From Sphingomonas sp. TZW2008 (GTDB taxonomy: Bacteria; Pseudomonadota; Alphaproteobacteria; Sphingomonadales; Sphingomonadaceae): DNA of 64,000 nt. A model generated the notes under the pieces. That model did no database searches, was not told the DNA's origin, and saw only the letters and a program-made list of their open reading frames with translations. Of the stretch, positions 10,923-20,867 are shown one piece after another. The stretch is from positions 372,001 through 436,000 of the forward strand of contig NZ_BDJB01000005.1 in assembly GCF_002117915.1 (NCBI RefSeq), read 5' to 3'. The position numbers were made by a program, and so were the translations under genes. Every line of letters starts with the position of its first letter. Within the stretch, counting starts at the first letter, position 1.

Positions 10923-11906
10923 ATGATGCTTCTCTCGGCCGCCCTCGTCCTGCTGCTCGTGCTCGCCTATCTGATGGCCAGCATCAAGATCGTGCGACAG
11001 GGCTACAAATACACGATCGAGCATTTCGGCCGCTACACGACCACTGCGGCGCCCGGCTTCAACTTCTACCCCGCCTTCTTCTACCGCGTCGGCCGGCGGG
11101 TGAACATGATGGAGCAGGTGATCGATATCCCCGGGCAGGAGATCATCACCAAGGACAATGCAATGATCGCCACCGACGGCGTCGTTTTCTTCCAGGTGCT
11201 CGACGCGGCGAAGGCGGCCTACGAGGTGTCCGATCTGCAAGTCGCGCTGCTTCAGCTCACTACCACCAACCTGCGCACCGTGATGGGCTCGATGGATCTC
11301 GACGAGACGCTGTCGAAGCGCGACGAGATCAACGCGCGGCTGCTCAACGTCGTCGATCACGCGACGACGCCGTGGGGCGTGAAGATTACCCGCGTCGAGA
11401 TCAAAGACATCCGCCCGCCGGCCGACATCGTCAACGCGATGGGGCGGCAGATGAAGGCCGAGCGCGAGAAGCGCGCCAACATCCTGGAGGCGGAAGGTAT
11501 GCGCGCCTCCGAGATCCTGCGCGCCGAGGGGCAGAAGCAGGCGCGCATACTAGAGGCGGAGGGACGGCGCGAATCGGCCTTCCGCGACGCCGAAGCGCGC
11601 GAGCGCGGCGCGGAGGCCGAGGCGAAGGCGACGCAAGTTGTTTCGCAGGCGATCGAGACCGGCGGAACGCAAAGCCTCAACTATTTCATCGCGCAGAAAT
11701 ACGTCGAGGCGATCGGCAAGTTCGCGACCAGCCCCAACGCCAAGACGATCCTCTTCCCGGTCGAGGCGACGCAGCTGATCGGGTCGCTCGGCGGGATCGG
11801 CGAACTTGCGAAGGCCGCGCTCGGAGACGCCGCGGCGCCAGCGTCGCAGCCGGCGCAGACGCCCACGCCGCACGTTCCACGCGTCAAGGGCAGCGATCCG
11901 GCGTGA
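10923..11906 (+). CDS. SPFH/band-7 membrane protein (stomatin, QmcA-like)
   Basis: A 327-residue protein with one N-terminal transmembrane helix (about residues 3-22), an SPFH domain (about 25-190), and a charged, alanine/glutamate-rich coiled-coil region (about 185-250). This is the layout of stomatin/QmcA proteins that oligomerise in functional membrane microdomains. The next gene is an NfeD protein seven bases away, the classic partner of this class. The start was taken at the ATG pair at 10923 (MMLLSAALVLLLV); an ATG at 10926 is equally possible. Confidence 0.88.
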   Translation: MMLLSAALVLLLVLAYLMASIKIVRQGYKYTIEHFGRYTTTAAPGFNFYPAFFYRVGRRVNMMEQVIDIPGQEIITKDNAMIATDGVVFFQVLDAAKAAYEVSDLQVALLQLTTTNLRTVMGSMDLDETLSKRDEINARLLNVVDHATTPWGVKITRVEIKDIRPPADIVNAMGRQMKAEREKRANILEAEGMRASEILRAEGQKQARILEAEGRRESAFRDAEARERGAEAEAKATQVVSQAIETGGTQSLNYFIAQKYVEAIGKFATSPNAKTILFPVEATQLIGSLGGIGELAKAALGDAAAPASQPAQTPTPHVPRVKGSDPA

Positions 11907-11913
11907 GGCGCGC

Positions 11914-12342
11914 GTGACGGACGCCGCCTACTGGCTGATCGCGGCGGTCGCGCTTGGCATCGCCGAATTGCTCGCACCCGGCGTCTTCTTCGTCTTTCTC
12001 GCGATCGCCGCCGGCGTCGTCGCCGCCACGCTGCTCGCGCTGCCCGATCTGCCGCCGGTCGCGCAGCTCGGCGCGTTCGGCGCGTGGAGCGTCGTGACGG
12101 TGCTGATCGGCCGGCGCTGGTATCGAGACTATCCGATCGAATCGGGTGATCCGCTGCTCAACGACCGCGCGGGCCGGATGATCGGGGCGTCGGTGATCGT
12201 CACCGAGCCGATCGTCGGCGGGCGGGGCCGGGTGCGCGTCGGCGACGGCGAGTGGCCCGCGACCGGGCCCGATACCGCCGCCGGCACAGCCATGCGGATC
12301 ACCGCCATCGTCGATGGGATCGTGTCGGTCGAGGCGCTTTGA
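11914..12342 (+). CDS. NfeD-family membrane protein
   Basis: A 142-residue NfeD-type protein. Hydrophobic segments span about residues 6-75, with the motif GIAELLAPGVFFVFLAIAAG. A C-terminal OB-fold domain (about 85-142) contains RAGRMIGASVIVTEPIVGGRG. NfeD proteins pair with stomatins in membrane quality control, which matches the gene immediately upstream. The start is a GTG at 11914, seven bases after the previous stop. The stop lies seven bases from the convergent mscS-family gene. Confidence 0.85.
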   Translation: MTDAAYWLIAAVALGIAELLAPGVFFVFLAIAAGVVAATLLALPDLPPVAQLGAFGAWSVVTVLIGRRWYRDYPIESGDPLLNDRAGRMIGASVIVTEPIVGGRGRVRVGDGEWPATGPDTAAGTAMRITAIVDGIVSVEAL

Positions 12343-12349
12343 TCAGGCG

Positions 12350-13438
12350 TTAGGCGTCGGCGGTGCCGGCAGGAGCATCAACGGCCAGCAGGCGACGGCG
12401 CGGCAACGCCTCGGGCATCTCGTCGCGGATGAATGCCAGCATCGCCTCGCGCAGATCGCAGCGCAGATCGAACGCGGTGCCGGCGTCCCGTGCGGTTGCT
12501 AGGACGCGAACCTCGATCGCGTCGGGCTTGGTGTCGGTCACCTGCAACACGAACGATCGGCCGTCCCAGCGCGGATTGGCGCGCACTAACTCTTCATAGC
12601 GTGCACGAAGCCGCGGAATGTCTGCCGTCGGATCGAGCCAGAAGAACGCGCTGCCGAGCAGCTGGCTCGTGTTGCGCGTCCAGTTCTGGAACGGCATCTC
12701 GAGGAAGCGCGACACCGGCACCACCAGCCGTCGCTCGTCCCACAGCGCGATCACGACATAGGTCAGCCGGATCTCCTCGACGCGACCCCATTCGTTCTCG
12801 ATGATCAGCACGTCATCGATACGAATCGGCTCGGTGAAGGCGAGCTGGATCCCGGCGATGAGGTTCTTGAGCGCGGGCTGCGCTGCCGCGCCGACCGCGA
12901 GGCCCGCGAGCCCAGCGGACGCCATCAGCGTGATGCCGACGCTGCGGATGCTCGGGATCGAGAGCAGCATCAGCGCGACGGTGAGGACGCCGATCCCAAT
13001 CACCACCACGCGGCCGAGGATTGCCGCACGCGTGCGCCGCCGCCGCGCACGCAGGTTGTCCGACACCCCGATGTCGTAGCGCAGTTCGACGGCGCGAACG
13101 TAGACCCGCACCACCGTGATCAGCAGCCAGCCGATTAGCCCCGGTACGATGAATCCGGTGGCGAATTGCCACAGGTCGTTCGACCATTCGGACAGATCGA
13201 GGAAGCGCCGCGCCGCCGCGAGCGCGACGGCAACAGCCACCCAGCGCAGCGGCCGCGCCGACAGTTCAACCACCGCATCGTCAACCGAATCAGGCGTTCG
13301 CGCCGCGATGCGCCGGCCGATCGCGAGCGCGAGTGCATGTGCGGCAAGCGCAAGCACCACCGCCGCCACAACCACGATGAGGTTCATCAGCGCGACCGGG
13401 ACTTCCCAATCGCGCCACTCGGTCCAATCGAACGTCAT
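12350..13438 (-). CDS. MscS-family mechanosensitive ion channel
   Basis: A 362-residue small-conductance mechanosensitive channel homologue, expected to open on membrane tension and release osmolytes. It has about four predicted transmembrane helices in the first 185 residues. A glycine/alanine-rich pore helix contains MASAGLAGLAVGAAAQPALKNLIAG, and a soluble MscS beta domain then shows DDVLIIENEWGRVEEIRLTYVVI. A C-terminal cytosolic cage ends near residue 350. It is 50 bases downstream of pckA on the same strand, separated from it by a strong hairpin. Confidence 0.9.
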   Translation of the reverse strand: MTFDWTEWRDWEVPVALMNLIVVVAAVVLALAAHALALAIGRRIAARTPDSVDDAVVELSARPLRWVAVAVALAAARRFLDLSEWSNDLWQFATGFIVPGLIGWLLITVVRVYVRAVELRYDIGVSDNLRARRRRTRAAILGRVVVIGIGVLTVALMLLSIPSIRSVGITLMASAGLAGLAVGAAAQPALKNLIAGIQLAFTEPIRIDDVLIIENEWGRVEEIRLTYVVIALWDERRLVVPVSRFLEMPFQNWTRNTSQLLGSAFFWLDPTADIPRLRARYEELVRANPRWDGRSFVLQVTDTKPDAIEVRVLATARDAGTAFDLRCDLREAMLAFIRDEMPEALPRRRLLAVDAPAGTADA

Positions 13439-13453
13439 GCCGCCATAGCGGCT

Positions 13454-13482
13454 GGCCGGTGCGCGGGTTCCGCGCTCCGGCC
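13454..13482 (-). terminator. GC-rich hairpin after pckA
   Basis: Two six-base stems, GGCCGG/CCGGCC and GCGCGG/CCGCGC, stack around a single mismatch with a three-base loop, directly between the pckA stop and the mscS-family start. No U tract follows, so it may act as a transcript-end stabiliser or attenuating hairpin and not as a canonical intrinsic terminator. Confidence 0.45.
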
Positions 13483-13488
13483 GTGCCG

Positions 13489-15102
<1,614 letters not shown>

Positions 15103-15134
15103 TTCCCCTAATTCAATCTGCGTGCGTCCGCCCT

Positions 15135-15164
15135 GCATACGTATGCGGCTTTCCTGTCCGCATA
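15135..15164. promoter_or_regulatory. Nested palindromes between pckA and chvI
   Basis: A perfect 12-base palindrome (GCATACGTATGC, 15135-15146) overlaps a second perfect inverted repeat, TATGCGG at 15142-15148 and CCGCATA at 15158-15164 with a nine-base spacer. Both lie in the 133-base gap between the divergent starts. The symmetry and position fit an operator for a dimeric regulator such as ChvI. The binding protein is inferred; the repeats are seen directly. Confidence 0.5.
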
Positions 15165-15235
15165 TCGGCGAGGGATAAGCGCGTCAAACACCCGCGCCAT
15201 TGAGCGCGTCCCGCCTTTGCACTAACTGCGCCGTG

Positions 15236-15940
15236 ATGACGGCTACGATCGCGCTCGTCGATGATGATCGCAACATCCTCACCTCGGTTTCGATCGCGCT
15301 TCAGGCCGAGGGCTTCCTGACGCGCGTCTATTCGGACGGTGAGACCGCGCTGAAGGCGCTGGTCGATAATCCCGCCGATCTCGCGATCTTCGACATCAAG
15401 ATGCCGCGGATGGACGGGCTCGAACTGCTGCGTCGGCTGCGCGAGAAGAGTCGCATCCCGGTGATCTTCCTCACCAGCAAGGACGACGAGCTTGACGAGG
15501 CGCTTGGCCTTGCGATGGGGGCAGACGATTATATCGCCAAGCCGTTCAGCCAGCGGCTGCTGATCGCCCGTATCCGCGCGATTTTGCGCCGTACCGAATT
15601 GACGCAGACGGCCGATCCCGCCGCAGCCGATGCACAGCCGCCGCTCGAGCGCGGTCGCCTTTCGATGGATCCGGCGCGTCACCGCGTCACGTGGAACGGC
15701 GAAGCGGTGACGCTCACCGTTACCGAATTCCTCATTCTCGAAACGCTGGCCCAGCGCCCCGGCATCGTGAAGACGCGCAACCAGCTGATGGATGCCGCCT
15801 ATCAGGACGACATCTACGTCGACGATCGCACGATCGATTCGCACATCAAGCGCGTTCGGCGGAAATTCCGTGAGGTCGATCCCGGGTTCGATTCGATCGA
15901 GACATTATATGGTGCCGGATATCGCTTCTCCGAAGAGTGA
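15236..15940 (+). CDS. chvI: Two-component response regulator ChvI
   Basis: A 234-residue OmpR/PhoB-class regulator. The receiver domain (about residues 1-120) has the acidic cluster DDD at 10-12, the phospho-acceptor D53 in FDIKMP, a TSK switch segment and the KPF lysine. The winged-helix DNA-binding domain (about 135-234) ends with [16 protein letters not shown] and YGAGYRF. ChvI with ChvG controls acid, envelope and exopolysaccharide responses in alphaproteobacteria. The ATG at 15236 has an adjacent GTG at 15233. The 3' end overlaps chvG by 32 bases. Confidence 0.92.
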   Translation: MTATIALVDDDRNILTSVSIALQAEGFLTRVYSDGETALKALVDNPADLAIFDIKMPRMDGLELLRRLREKSRIPVIFLTSKDDELDEALGLAMGADDYIAKPFSQRLLIARIRAILRRTELTQTADPAAADAQPPLERGRLSMDPARHRVTWNGEAVTLTVTEFLILETLAQRPGIVKTRNQLMDAAYQDDIYVDDRTIDSHIKRVRRKFREVDPGFDSIETLYGAGYRFSEE

Positions 15941-17477
15941 CGGCAGCGATCTGGCGCTGCGCTGGTCGGGGCGCGTCTCGCTCACGCGGCGGATCCTAGC
16001 GGTCAACATCTTCGCGCTGCTGATGCTCGCAGGCGGCTTCTTCTATCTCGATTCCTACCGCAGCCGGATCCTCGACAACCGCGTCGAGCAGGCGATGCGC
16101 GAGGCGCGACTGGTTGCCGAGGCGCTGAGCGCGGCGACGCCCGATCGGCGCGATCCGCTGATGCTCCGCCTCGCGCGCGACACCGGCGCCCGGCTGCGTC
16201 TCTACGCGCGCGATGGCACGATCATCGCAGATACGCGGGCAATGGGCGACCGCAGCTTCGTGCTGCGCGATCCAGACAAGGAGGGCTGGCGCAAACGCGT
16301 CGCTCGCTTCCTCGATGCCGGCATCGACACCGTGGTCGGCGCCGTCCGCGCGCCGCTCTATCGCGAGCGGCGCGGCGGCATGGCGTGGCCCGACGTGCGT
16401 ACTGCCACGGCCGGACGCGCGTCGGGCACCGTATGGCGCGCGCCCGATCGCACGCCGGTGATCACCGCCGCCGCCCCGCTGGTCAACCGCGCCGGATCGG
16501 CGATGACGACGACCAACGCGCGCGACGTGACGCAGACGGTACGTGTCGAGCGCCTTTGGCTGGGCGTCGTCCTCCTGATCGTCACGCTGGTTTCGATCCT
16601 GCTGTCGCTATTCCTCGCGCGCACCATCGTCCGCCCACTGCGCCGCCTCGCGCGGGCCGCGGTTCGCGTCCGGCTCGGCCGCGCGCGCGAGGTCGTGGTG
16701 CCGCGCCTGCCAGATCGCGGCGACGAGATCGGCATGCTCGCGCGCGCGCTGTCGGACATGAGCCAGGCGCTGCGCGCCCGCATCGACGCGACCGAGGCGT
16801 TCGCCGCCGACGTGACGCACGAGCTCAAGAACCCGCTGGCGTCGCTCCGGTCCGCGGTCGACGTGCTCGGCTCCGTCGACGACCCGGCGCTGCGGGAACG
16901 GCTGCTGACGATCGTGCGCGATGACGTTCACCGGCTCGATCGGCTGATCAGCGACATTTCCGACGCGTCGCGCCTGGACGCACAGCTCAGTCGCGCCAAG
17001 TTCGAGCCGCTCGACCTCGCCGCGCTGCTCGCCGCGCTGGTGCGCGCGCGAATTGACCGCGGCGTCGAGCGCGATGTCCGCCTGCGCCTGGATATTACCG
17101 ACGACCGCCCACTGACGGTCTTCGGCGACGGCGCGCGGCTGGAACGGGTTTTCGCCAACCTCGTCGACAACGCCATCTCCTTTTCGCCTGACGGCGGTAC
17201 GGTGGCGCTCTCCGCGCTCAACAGCGACGCGGCGCTCGACGTGCGGATCGAGGACGAGGGACCCGGCGTCCCCGAAGAGTCGCGCGAGGAAATCTTCCGC
17301 CGCTTCCACTCGGTGCGGCCTGACGTCGAGGCGTTCGGCCGGCACTCCGGGCTCGGGCTGGCGATTGCACGCACGATCGTCGAGGCGCATGGGGGCGGCA
17401 TTCACGTCGAATCGCGCGAAGATCGCCTGGGCGGCGCTCGCTTCGTCGTTCGGCTGCCGCTCGATGACCGGAGTTGA
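15909..17477 (+). CDS. chvG: Sensor histidine kinase ChvG
   Basis: A 522-residue inner-membrane sensor kinase, partner of ChvI. Transmembrane helix 1 spans about residues 29-47. A periplasmic sensor of about 170 residues follows, then transmembrane helix 2 (about 216-238) and a HAMP domain. H304 lies in VTHELKNPL and is the autophosphorylation site. The ATP-binding domain has the N box [10 protein letters not shown] and the G boxes EDEGPGVP and [10 protein letters not shown]. The start at 15909 lies inside chvI, and its stop overlaps hprK, so expression of the cassette is tightly coupled. Confidence 0.92.
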   Translation: MVPDIASPKSDGSDLALRWSGRVSLTRRILAVNIFALLMLAGGFFYLDSYRSRILDNRVEQAMREARLVAEALSAATPDRRDPLMLRLARDTGARLRLYARDGTIIADTRAMGDRSFVLRDPDKEGWRKRVARFLDAGIDTVVGAVRAPLYRERRGGMAWPDVRTATAGRASGTVWRAPDRTPVITAAAPLVNRAGSAMTTTNARDVTQTVRVERLWLGVVLLIVTLVSILLSLFLARTIVRPLRRLARAAVRVRLGRAREVVVPRLPDRGDEIGMLARALSDMSQALRARIDATEAFAADVTHELKNPLASLRSAVDVLGSVDDPALRERLLTIVRDDVHRLDRLISDISDASRLDAQLSRAKFEPLDLAALLAALVRARIDRGVERDVRLRLDITDDRPLTVFGDGARLERVFANLVDNAISFSPDGGTVALSALNSDAALDVRIEDEGPGVPEESREEIFRRFHSVRPDVEAFGRHSGLGLAIARTIVEAHGGGIHVESREDRLGGARFVVRLPLDDRS

Positions 17478-17898
17478 CGTGCCTCTACGCGAGACGATCC
17501 ATGCCTCGACGGTGGCGATCGGCGGCCGCGCCGTGCTGATCCGTGGCGCGTCGGGCAGCGGCAAATCGGATCTCGCGCTGCGCCTCATCGATCGCGGCGC
17601 GCAGCTCGTTTCGGACGATTATACCGTGATCGAGGCGCGCGATGGCCAGCTCGTCGCCAGCGCACCCGCGACGATCGCGGGACGGATCGAGGTGCGTGGA
17701 CTTGGCATCGTGCCCTGCCCGCCCGCGGACCCAGCGGTGGTGGCGCTTGCCGTCCGCGTCGACGCGCCGCCGCAGCGCATGCCGGAGCCGGAGCAAGACA
17801 TCATCGGCGGGATCGCCGTTCCCAGCCTCGCCCTTGATCCCCGCCCCGCCTCCGCCCCCCTGCTCGTCGAGCTCGCGCTGAAGCACCGCCTGCCATGA
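17464..17898 (+). CDS. hprK: Short HPr kinase/phosphorylase (HprK-like)
   Basis: A 144-residue protein equivalent to only the C-terminal catalytic domain of HprK, with the Walker A motif GASGSGKSDLAL (about residues 28-39). A LVSDDYTVIEA segment and a conserved GLGIVPCP strand are also present. The N-terminal domain found in Firmicutes HprK is absent, which is normal for alphaproteobacteria. The predicted role is reversible phosphorylation of HPr on its regulatory serine. The start overlaps the chvG stop and the stop overlaps rapZ. A GTG at 17479 is an alternative start. Confidence 0.88.
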   Translation: MTGVDVPLRETIHASTVAIGGRAVLIRGASGSGKSDLALRLIDRGAQLVSDDYTVIEARDGQLVASAPATIAGRIEVRGLGIVPCPPADPAVVALAVRVDAPPQRMPEPEQDIIGGIAVPSLALDPRPASAPLLVELALKHRLP

Positions 17899-18809
17899 AC
17901 GATTTGCCTGAGATCATGCTCGTCACTGGTTTGTCGGGCGCGGGCAAATCGACCGTCCTACGCACGCTGGAGGACATTGGCTGGGAGGTGGTCGACAATC
18001 TGCCGCTGTCGCTGCTCGACCGGATGCTCGGTACCGACAATCCCGCGATCGCTGGCGTCCCGGCGCGGCCGCTGGCGATCGGCATCGGGGCGGCGACGCG
18101 CGATTTCGACCCCGCGCGGATCATCGATCAGGTCGATCGCCTGCGCGACCGCGGTGATCTCGAGATCACCGCGCTGTTCCTCACCTGCGCGACAGACGAG
18201 CTCGCGCGTCGCTACGACGAAACACGCCGACGTCATCCCTCAGCGCGCGACCGCCCCGCACGCGAGGGTATCGAGTACGAGCGGACGCTGCTCGATCCGC
18301 TGTGTCGCTGGGCGACCTACCTGGTCGATACCAGCCGCCTCACCGGTGCCGATCTCGCGCACCGCATCCGACGTGATTTTACACGGCCGGGCTTGGGAGA
18401 GACCACGCTGTCGGTCACCTCGTTCGGGTTTTCACGCGGGTTGCCGCCAGATGCGGACCTCGTGTTCGACATGCGGTTCCTGCGCAATCCGCACTGGGAC
18501 CCGGCGTTGCGGCCGGGCACTGGGCGCGATCCCGCTGTCGCCGCCTATGTCGCCGCGGATCCGGCATATGAGCCGGCGGTTGCCGCAATCGAGGACCTGC
18601 TGCTCCTTCTCCTCCCCCGCTACCGGGTGGAGGGAAAGGCCTATGTGACTGTCGCGATCGGCTGTACCGGCGGGAGACACCGTTCGGTGCACGTGGCGGA
18701 GCGGATCGCCAAACGGTTGCGTGAAGCAGGATTTTCGCCCACGGTCACGCATCGCGATTTGGCGGCCGTGCCGCATGATACGCTCGAGGGACAGCCGGAC
18801 CGGCAATGA
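17895..18809 (+). CDS. rapZ: RNase adapter / nucleotide-binding protein RapZ
   Basis: A 304-residue RapZ (YvcJ) protein. The Walker A motif GLSGAGKST is at residues 12-20. The conserved C-terminal segment VAIGCTGGRHRSVHVAERIA marks the domain that in E. coli binds small RNA. RapZ in enterobacteria steers GlmZ decay and hexosamine synthesis; its role in alphaproteobacteria is less defined. It overlaps hprK and the EIIA gene by four bases (ATGA) on each side, which supports a single PTS-linked regulatory operon. Confidence 0.93.
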   Translation: MNDLPEIMLVTGLSGAGKSTVLRTLEDIGWEVVDNLPLSLLDRMLGTDNPAIAGVPARPLAIGIGAATRDFDPARIIDQVDRLRDRGDLEITALFLTCATDELARRYDETRRRHPSARDRPAREGIEYERTLLDPLCRWATYLVDTSRLTGADLAHRIRRDFTRPGLGETTLSVTSFGFSRGLPPDADLVFDMRFLRNPHWDPALRPGTGRDPAVAAYVAADPAYEPAVAAIEDLLLLLLPRYRVEGKAYVTVAIGCTGGRHRSVHVAERIAKRLREAGFSPTVTHRDLAAVPHDTLEGQPDRQ

Positions 18810-19240
18810 ATGAATTGACGACGCAGATGATCGGGCTGGTGCTCGTCACGCACGGCCGGCTGGCCGACGAGTTCGTGACGGCGATGGAGCATGTCGTTGG
18901 GCCGCAAACTCAGGTTCGCACAGTCGCGATCGGCCCCGATGACGACATGGAAGCGCGGCGTGCCGACATCCGCACGGCGATCGCGGACGTCGATGCCGGG
19001 CGCGGCGTGATCGTTCTCACCGATCTGTTCGGGGGCACGCCGTCCAACCTCGCGATCTCACTGATGGAGCGCGGCCGGATCGAGGTGATCGCTGGCATCA
19101 ACCTGCCGATGCTGATCCGGCTCGAATCGGCTCGGCGCAAGCTGGGTGTCGCGGCCGCGGTCGCCGCCGCGCGCGAAGCGGGACGCAAATACATCTCGGT
19201 CGCGTCCGAGGTGCTCGGCGTCGGCGAGGCGGCGGCGTGA
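18806..19240 (+). CDS. PTS system EIIA component, mannose (EIIA-Man) type
   Basis: A 144-residue EIIA-Man domain protein. The phospho-accepting histidine is H16 in LVLVTHGRLADEF. The family block VLTDLFGGTPSNLA is intact. No EIIB or EIIC gene is nearby, so it probably works as a regulatory phosphate sink and not in sugar uptake, as in other alphaproteobacterial incomplete PTS branches. It overlaps rapZ and HPr. The enzyme I that would phosphorylate HPr is not in the window. Confidence 0.92.
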   Translation: MNELTTQMIGLVLVTHGRLADEFVTAMEHVVGPQTQVRTVAIGPDDDMEARRADIRTAIADVDAGRGVIVLTDLFGGTPSNLAISLMERGRIEVIAGINLPMLIRLESARRKLGVAAAVAAAREAGRKYISVASEVLGVGEAAA

Positions 19241-19506
19241 GCGTCGTACGCGAGGTGCTTATCGCCAACCGGCGCGGGCTCCATGCGCGCGCCAGTGCGA
19301 AATTTGTGACGCTCGCGACGCAGCAGCCGATCCCGGTTCATGTCGCGAAGGGCGGATCGACCGTTACCGGCACGTCGATCATGGGCCTGATGATGCTCGG
19401 CGCGGCGAAGGGTGATACGATTACGATCAGTGCCGAGGGCGATGGCGCCGAGGCGGTGGTGGCGACGATGTGCGATCTCGTCGAGGCGAAGTTCGGCGAG
19501 GATTGA
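19237..19506 (+). CDS. Phosphocarrier protein HPr
   Basis: An 89-residue HPr. H16 in NRRGLHARAS is the enzyme I phosphorylation site. S47 in GTSIMGLMML corresponds to the serine modified by HprK. It starts at a GTG overlapping the EIIA stop and ends the cassette chvI-chvG-hprK-rapZ-EIIA-HPr. The presence of both phosphorylation sites with an HprK upstream supports dual control by enzyme I and HprK. Confidence 0.94.
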   Translation: MSVVREVLIANRRGLHARASAKFVTLATQQPIPVHVAKGGSTVTGTSIMGLMMLGAAKGDTITISAEGDGAEAVVATMCDLVEAKFGED

Positions 19507-19515
19507 TCGCAGCCA

Positions 19516-20334
19516 ATGCCGCGGTCGATCACTGCCTATTCCAATCCGTTGGTGAAGCGCGTCCAGGGACTGCGCGACAAGCGGCACCGCCGCGAAGAGG
19601 GACTGTTCCTCGCCGAGGGGCTCCGCATTTTGACCGAGGCGCGCGAGACGGGGCGTGTGCCGGAACTGATGTTCTACGCCGCCGCGAGTGCGCGGCATCC
19701 GCTGGTGATCGCGCTGATCGACGCCGTGGAGGCGGCCGGGGGTGAGGCGATCGAGACGACCGAGGCGATCCTCTCCAAACTGTCGGGCAAGGACAATCCG
19801 CAGTCGGTGGTCGGCGCCTTCGCCACACTCGACACGTCGCTCGATCGGATCGATCGCACCGATAGTCCCATTTGGCTCGTCGCCGAACGGCTGCGCGATC
19901 CCGGCAACCTCGGCACTATCCTGCGTACCGGTGACGCGGTGGGTGCGGGCGGGCTGATCCTGATCGGCGACAGCGTAGACCCCTTCTCAACCGAGGCGGT
20001 GCGCGCAAGCATGGGCGCATTGTTCACCATGCCGCTCGCGCGCACGACGTGGGATGCTTTCCTGCCGTGGCTGCGCGGCGGGCCGGGTCAGCTCGTCGGG
20101 CTCAGCCTGCGCACCGATACCGATTATCGCGCAGCGACCTATCAGGCGCCCACCTTCCTGCTCACAGGGAACGAGGCGCAGGGCCTGCCGCGCGAGGCGG
20201 AGGATGCGTGCGACCTGCTCGTCAAGCTGCCGATGCGCGGCAAGGCGGACAGCCTGAACGCCGCGGTGGCGACTGCCGTGATGGCCTATCAGGTATTGAG
20301 CCAGCACGTGCCGCTATCAGGAGCGATAAGATGA
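19516..20334 (+). CDS. SpoU/TrmH-family RNA 2'-O-ribose methyltransferase
   Basis: A 272-residue SPOUT methyltransferase. An N-terminal substrate-binding domain (about residues 1-95) is followed by the knotted catalytic domain. That domain has motif 1 RDPGNLGTILRTGDA, motif 2 LLTGNEAQGLP and motif 3 DSLNAAVATAVMAYQV. It is predicted to methylate a ribose in 23S rRNA or tRNA; the precise target cannot be read from sequence. It starts nine bases after HPr and overlaps rppH by four bases. Confidence 0.88.
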   Translation: MPRSITAYSNPLVKRVQGLRDKRHRREEGLFLAEGLRILTEARETGRVPELMFYAAASARHPLVIALIDAVEAAGGEAIETTEAILSKLSGKDNPQSVVGAFATLDTSLDRIDRTDSPIWLVAERLRDPGNLGTILRTGDAVGAGGLILIGDSVDPFSTEAVRASMGALFTMPLARTTWDAFLPWLRGGPGQLVGLSLRTDTDYRAATYQAPTFLLTGNEAQGLPREAEDACDLLVKLPMRGKADSLNAAVATAVMAYQVLSQHVPLSGAIR

Positions 20335-20810
20335 TCGAGCCGACCGACCTTCCTTATCGCCCGTGCGTCGGCATCATGTTGCTCAACCGCGAAGAGCAGG
20401 TGTTCGTCGGCCAGCGTCTCGATTCGACCCTTGAGGCTTGGCAGATGCCGCAGGGCGGGATTGATCCAGACGAGGATCCGCTCGCCACCGCAATCCGCGA
20501 ATTGGGCGAGGAGACAGGGATCGCGCCCGAGCTTGTCGAGCTGGTCGCCGAGGCACCCGGCGAGTTCCACTATGATCTGCCGTCCGAGCTGATCGGCAAG
20601 GTGTGGAAGGGCAAGTATCGCGGCCAGGTTCAGCGCTGGTTCCTGTTCCGCTTTACCGGGCGCGATGCCGATATAGACATTGCCACCGCGCATCCCGAGT
20701 TTCGCGCGTGGCGCTGGGCCGCGCCCGAGGATCTCACGACGATCATCGTCCCGTTCAAGCGCGACCTATATGCTCAAGTGCTCGCCGCCTTCTCGTCTCA
20801 CCTCGCCTAG
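20331..20810 (+). CDS. rppH: RNA pyrophosphohydrolase
   Basis: A 159-residue Nudix hydrolase of the RppH type, which removes pyrophosphate from the 5' end of mRNA and so starts decay. The full Nudix box, from GGIDPDEDP to RELGEETGI, is present. The N-terminus YRPCVGIMLLN and the WQMPQGGID segment are characteristic of RppH and not of other Nudix families. The ATG at 20331 overlaps the preceding stop (ATGA). Confidence 0.93.
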   Translation: MIEPTDLPYRPCVGIMLLNREEQVFVGQRLDSTLEAWQMPQGGIDPDEDPLATAIRELGEETGIAPELVELVAEAPGEFHYDLPSELIGKVWKGKYRGQVQRWFLFRFTGRDADIDIATAHPEFRAWRWAAPEDLTTIIVPFKRDLYAQVLAAFSSHLA

Positions 20811-20867
20811 GCCACGATCCGCCCCCGCCAGCTTCATCGCAACGCAGCGCTGGCGTAGCTTGCGGGC

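Noticed and set aside
15890-15902. tRNA T-loop-like GGGTTCGATTC
   Set aside because: It lies inside the chvI coding sequence (PGFDSIE), with no cloverleaf arms around it.
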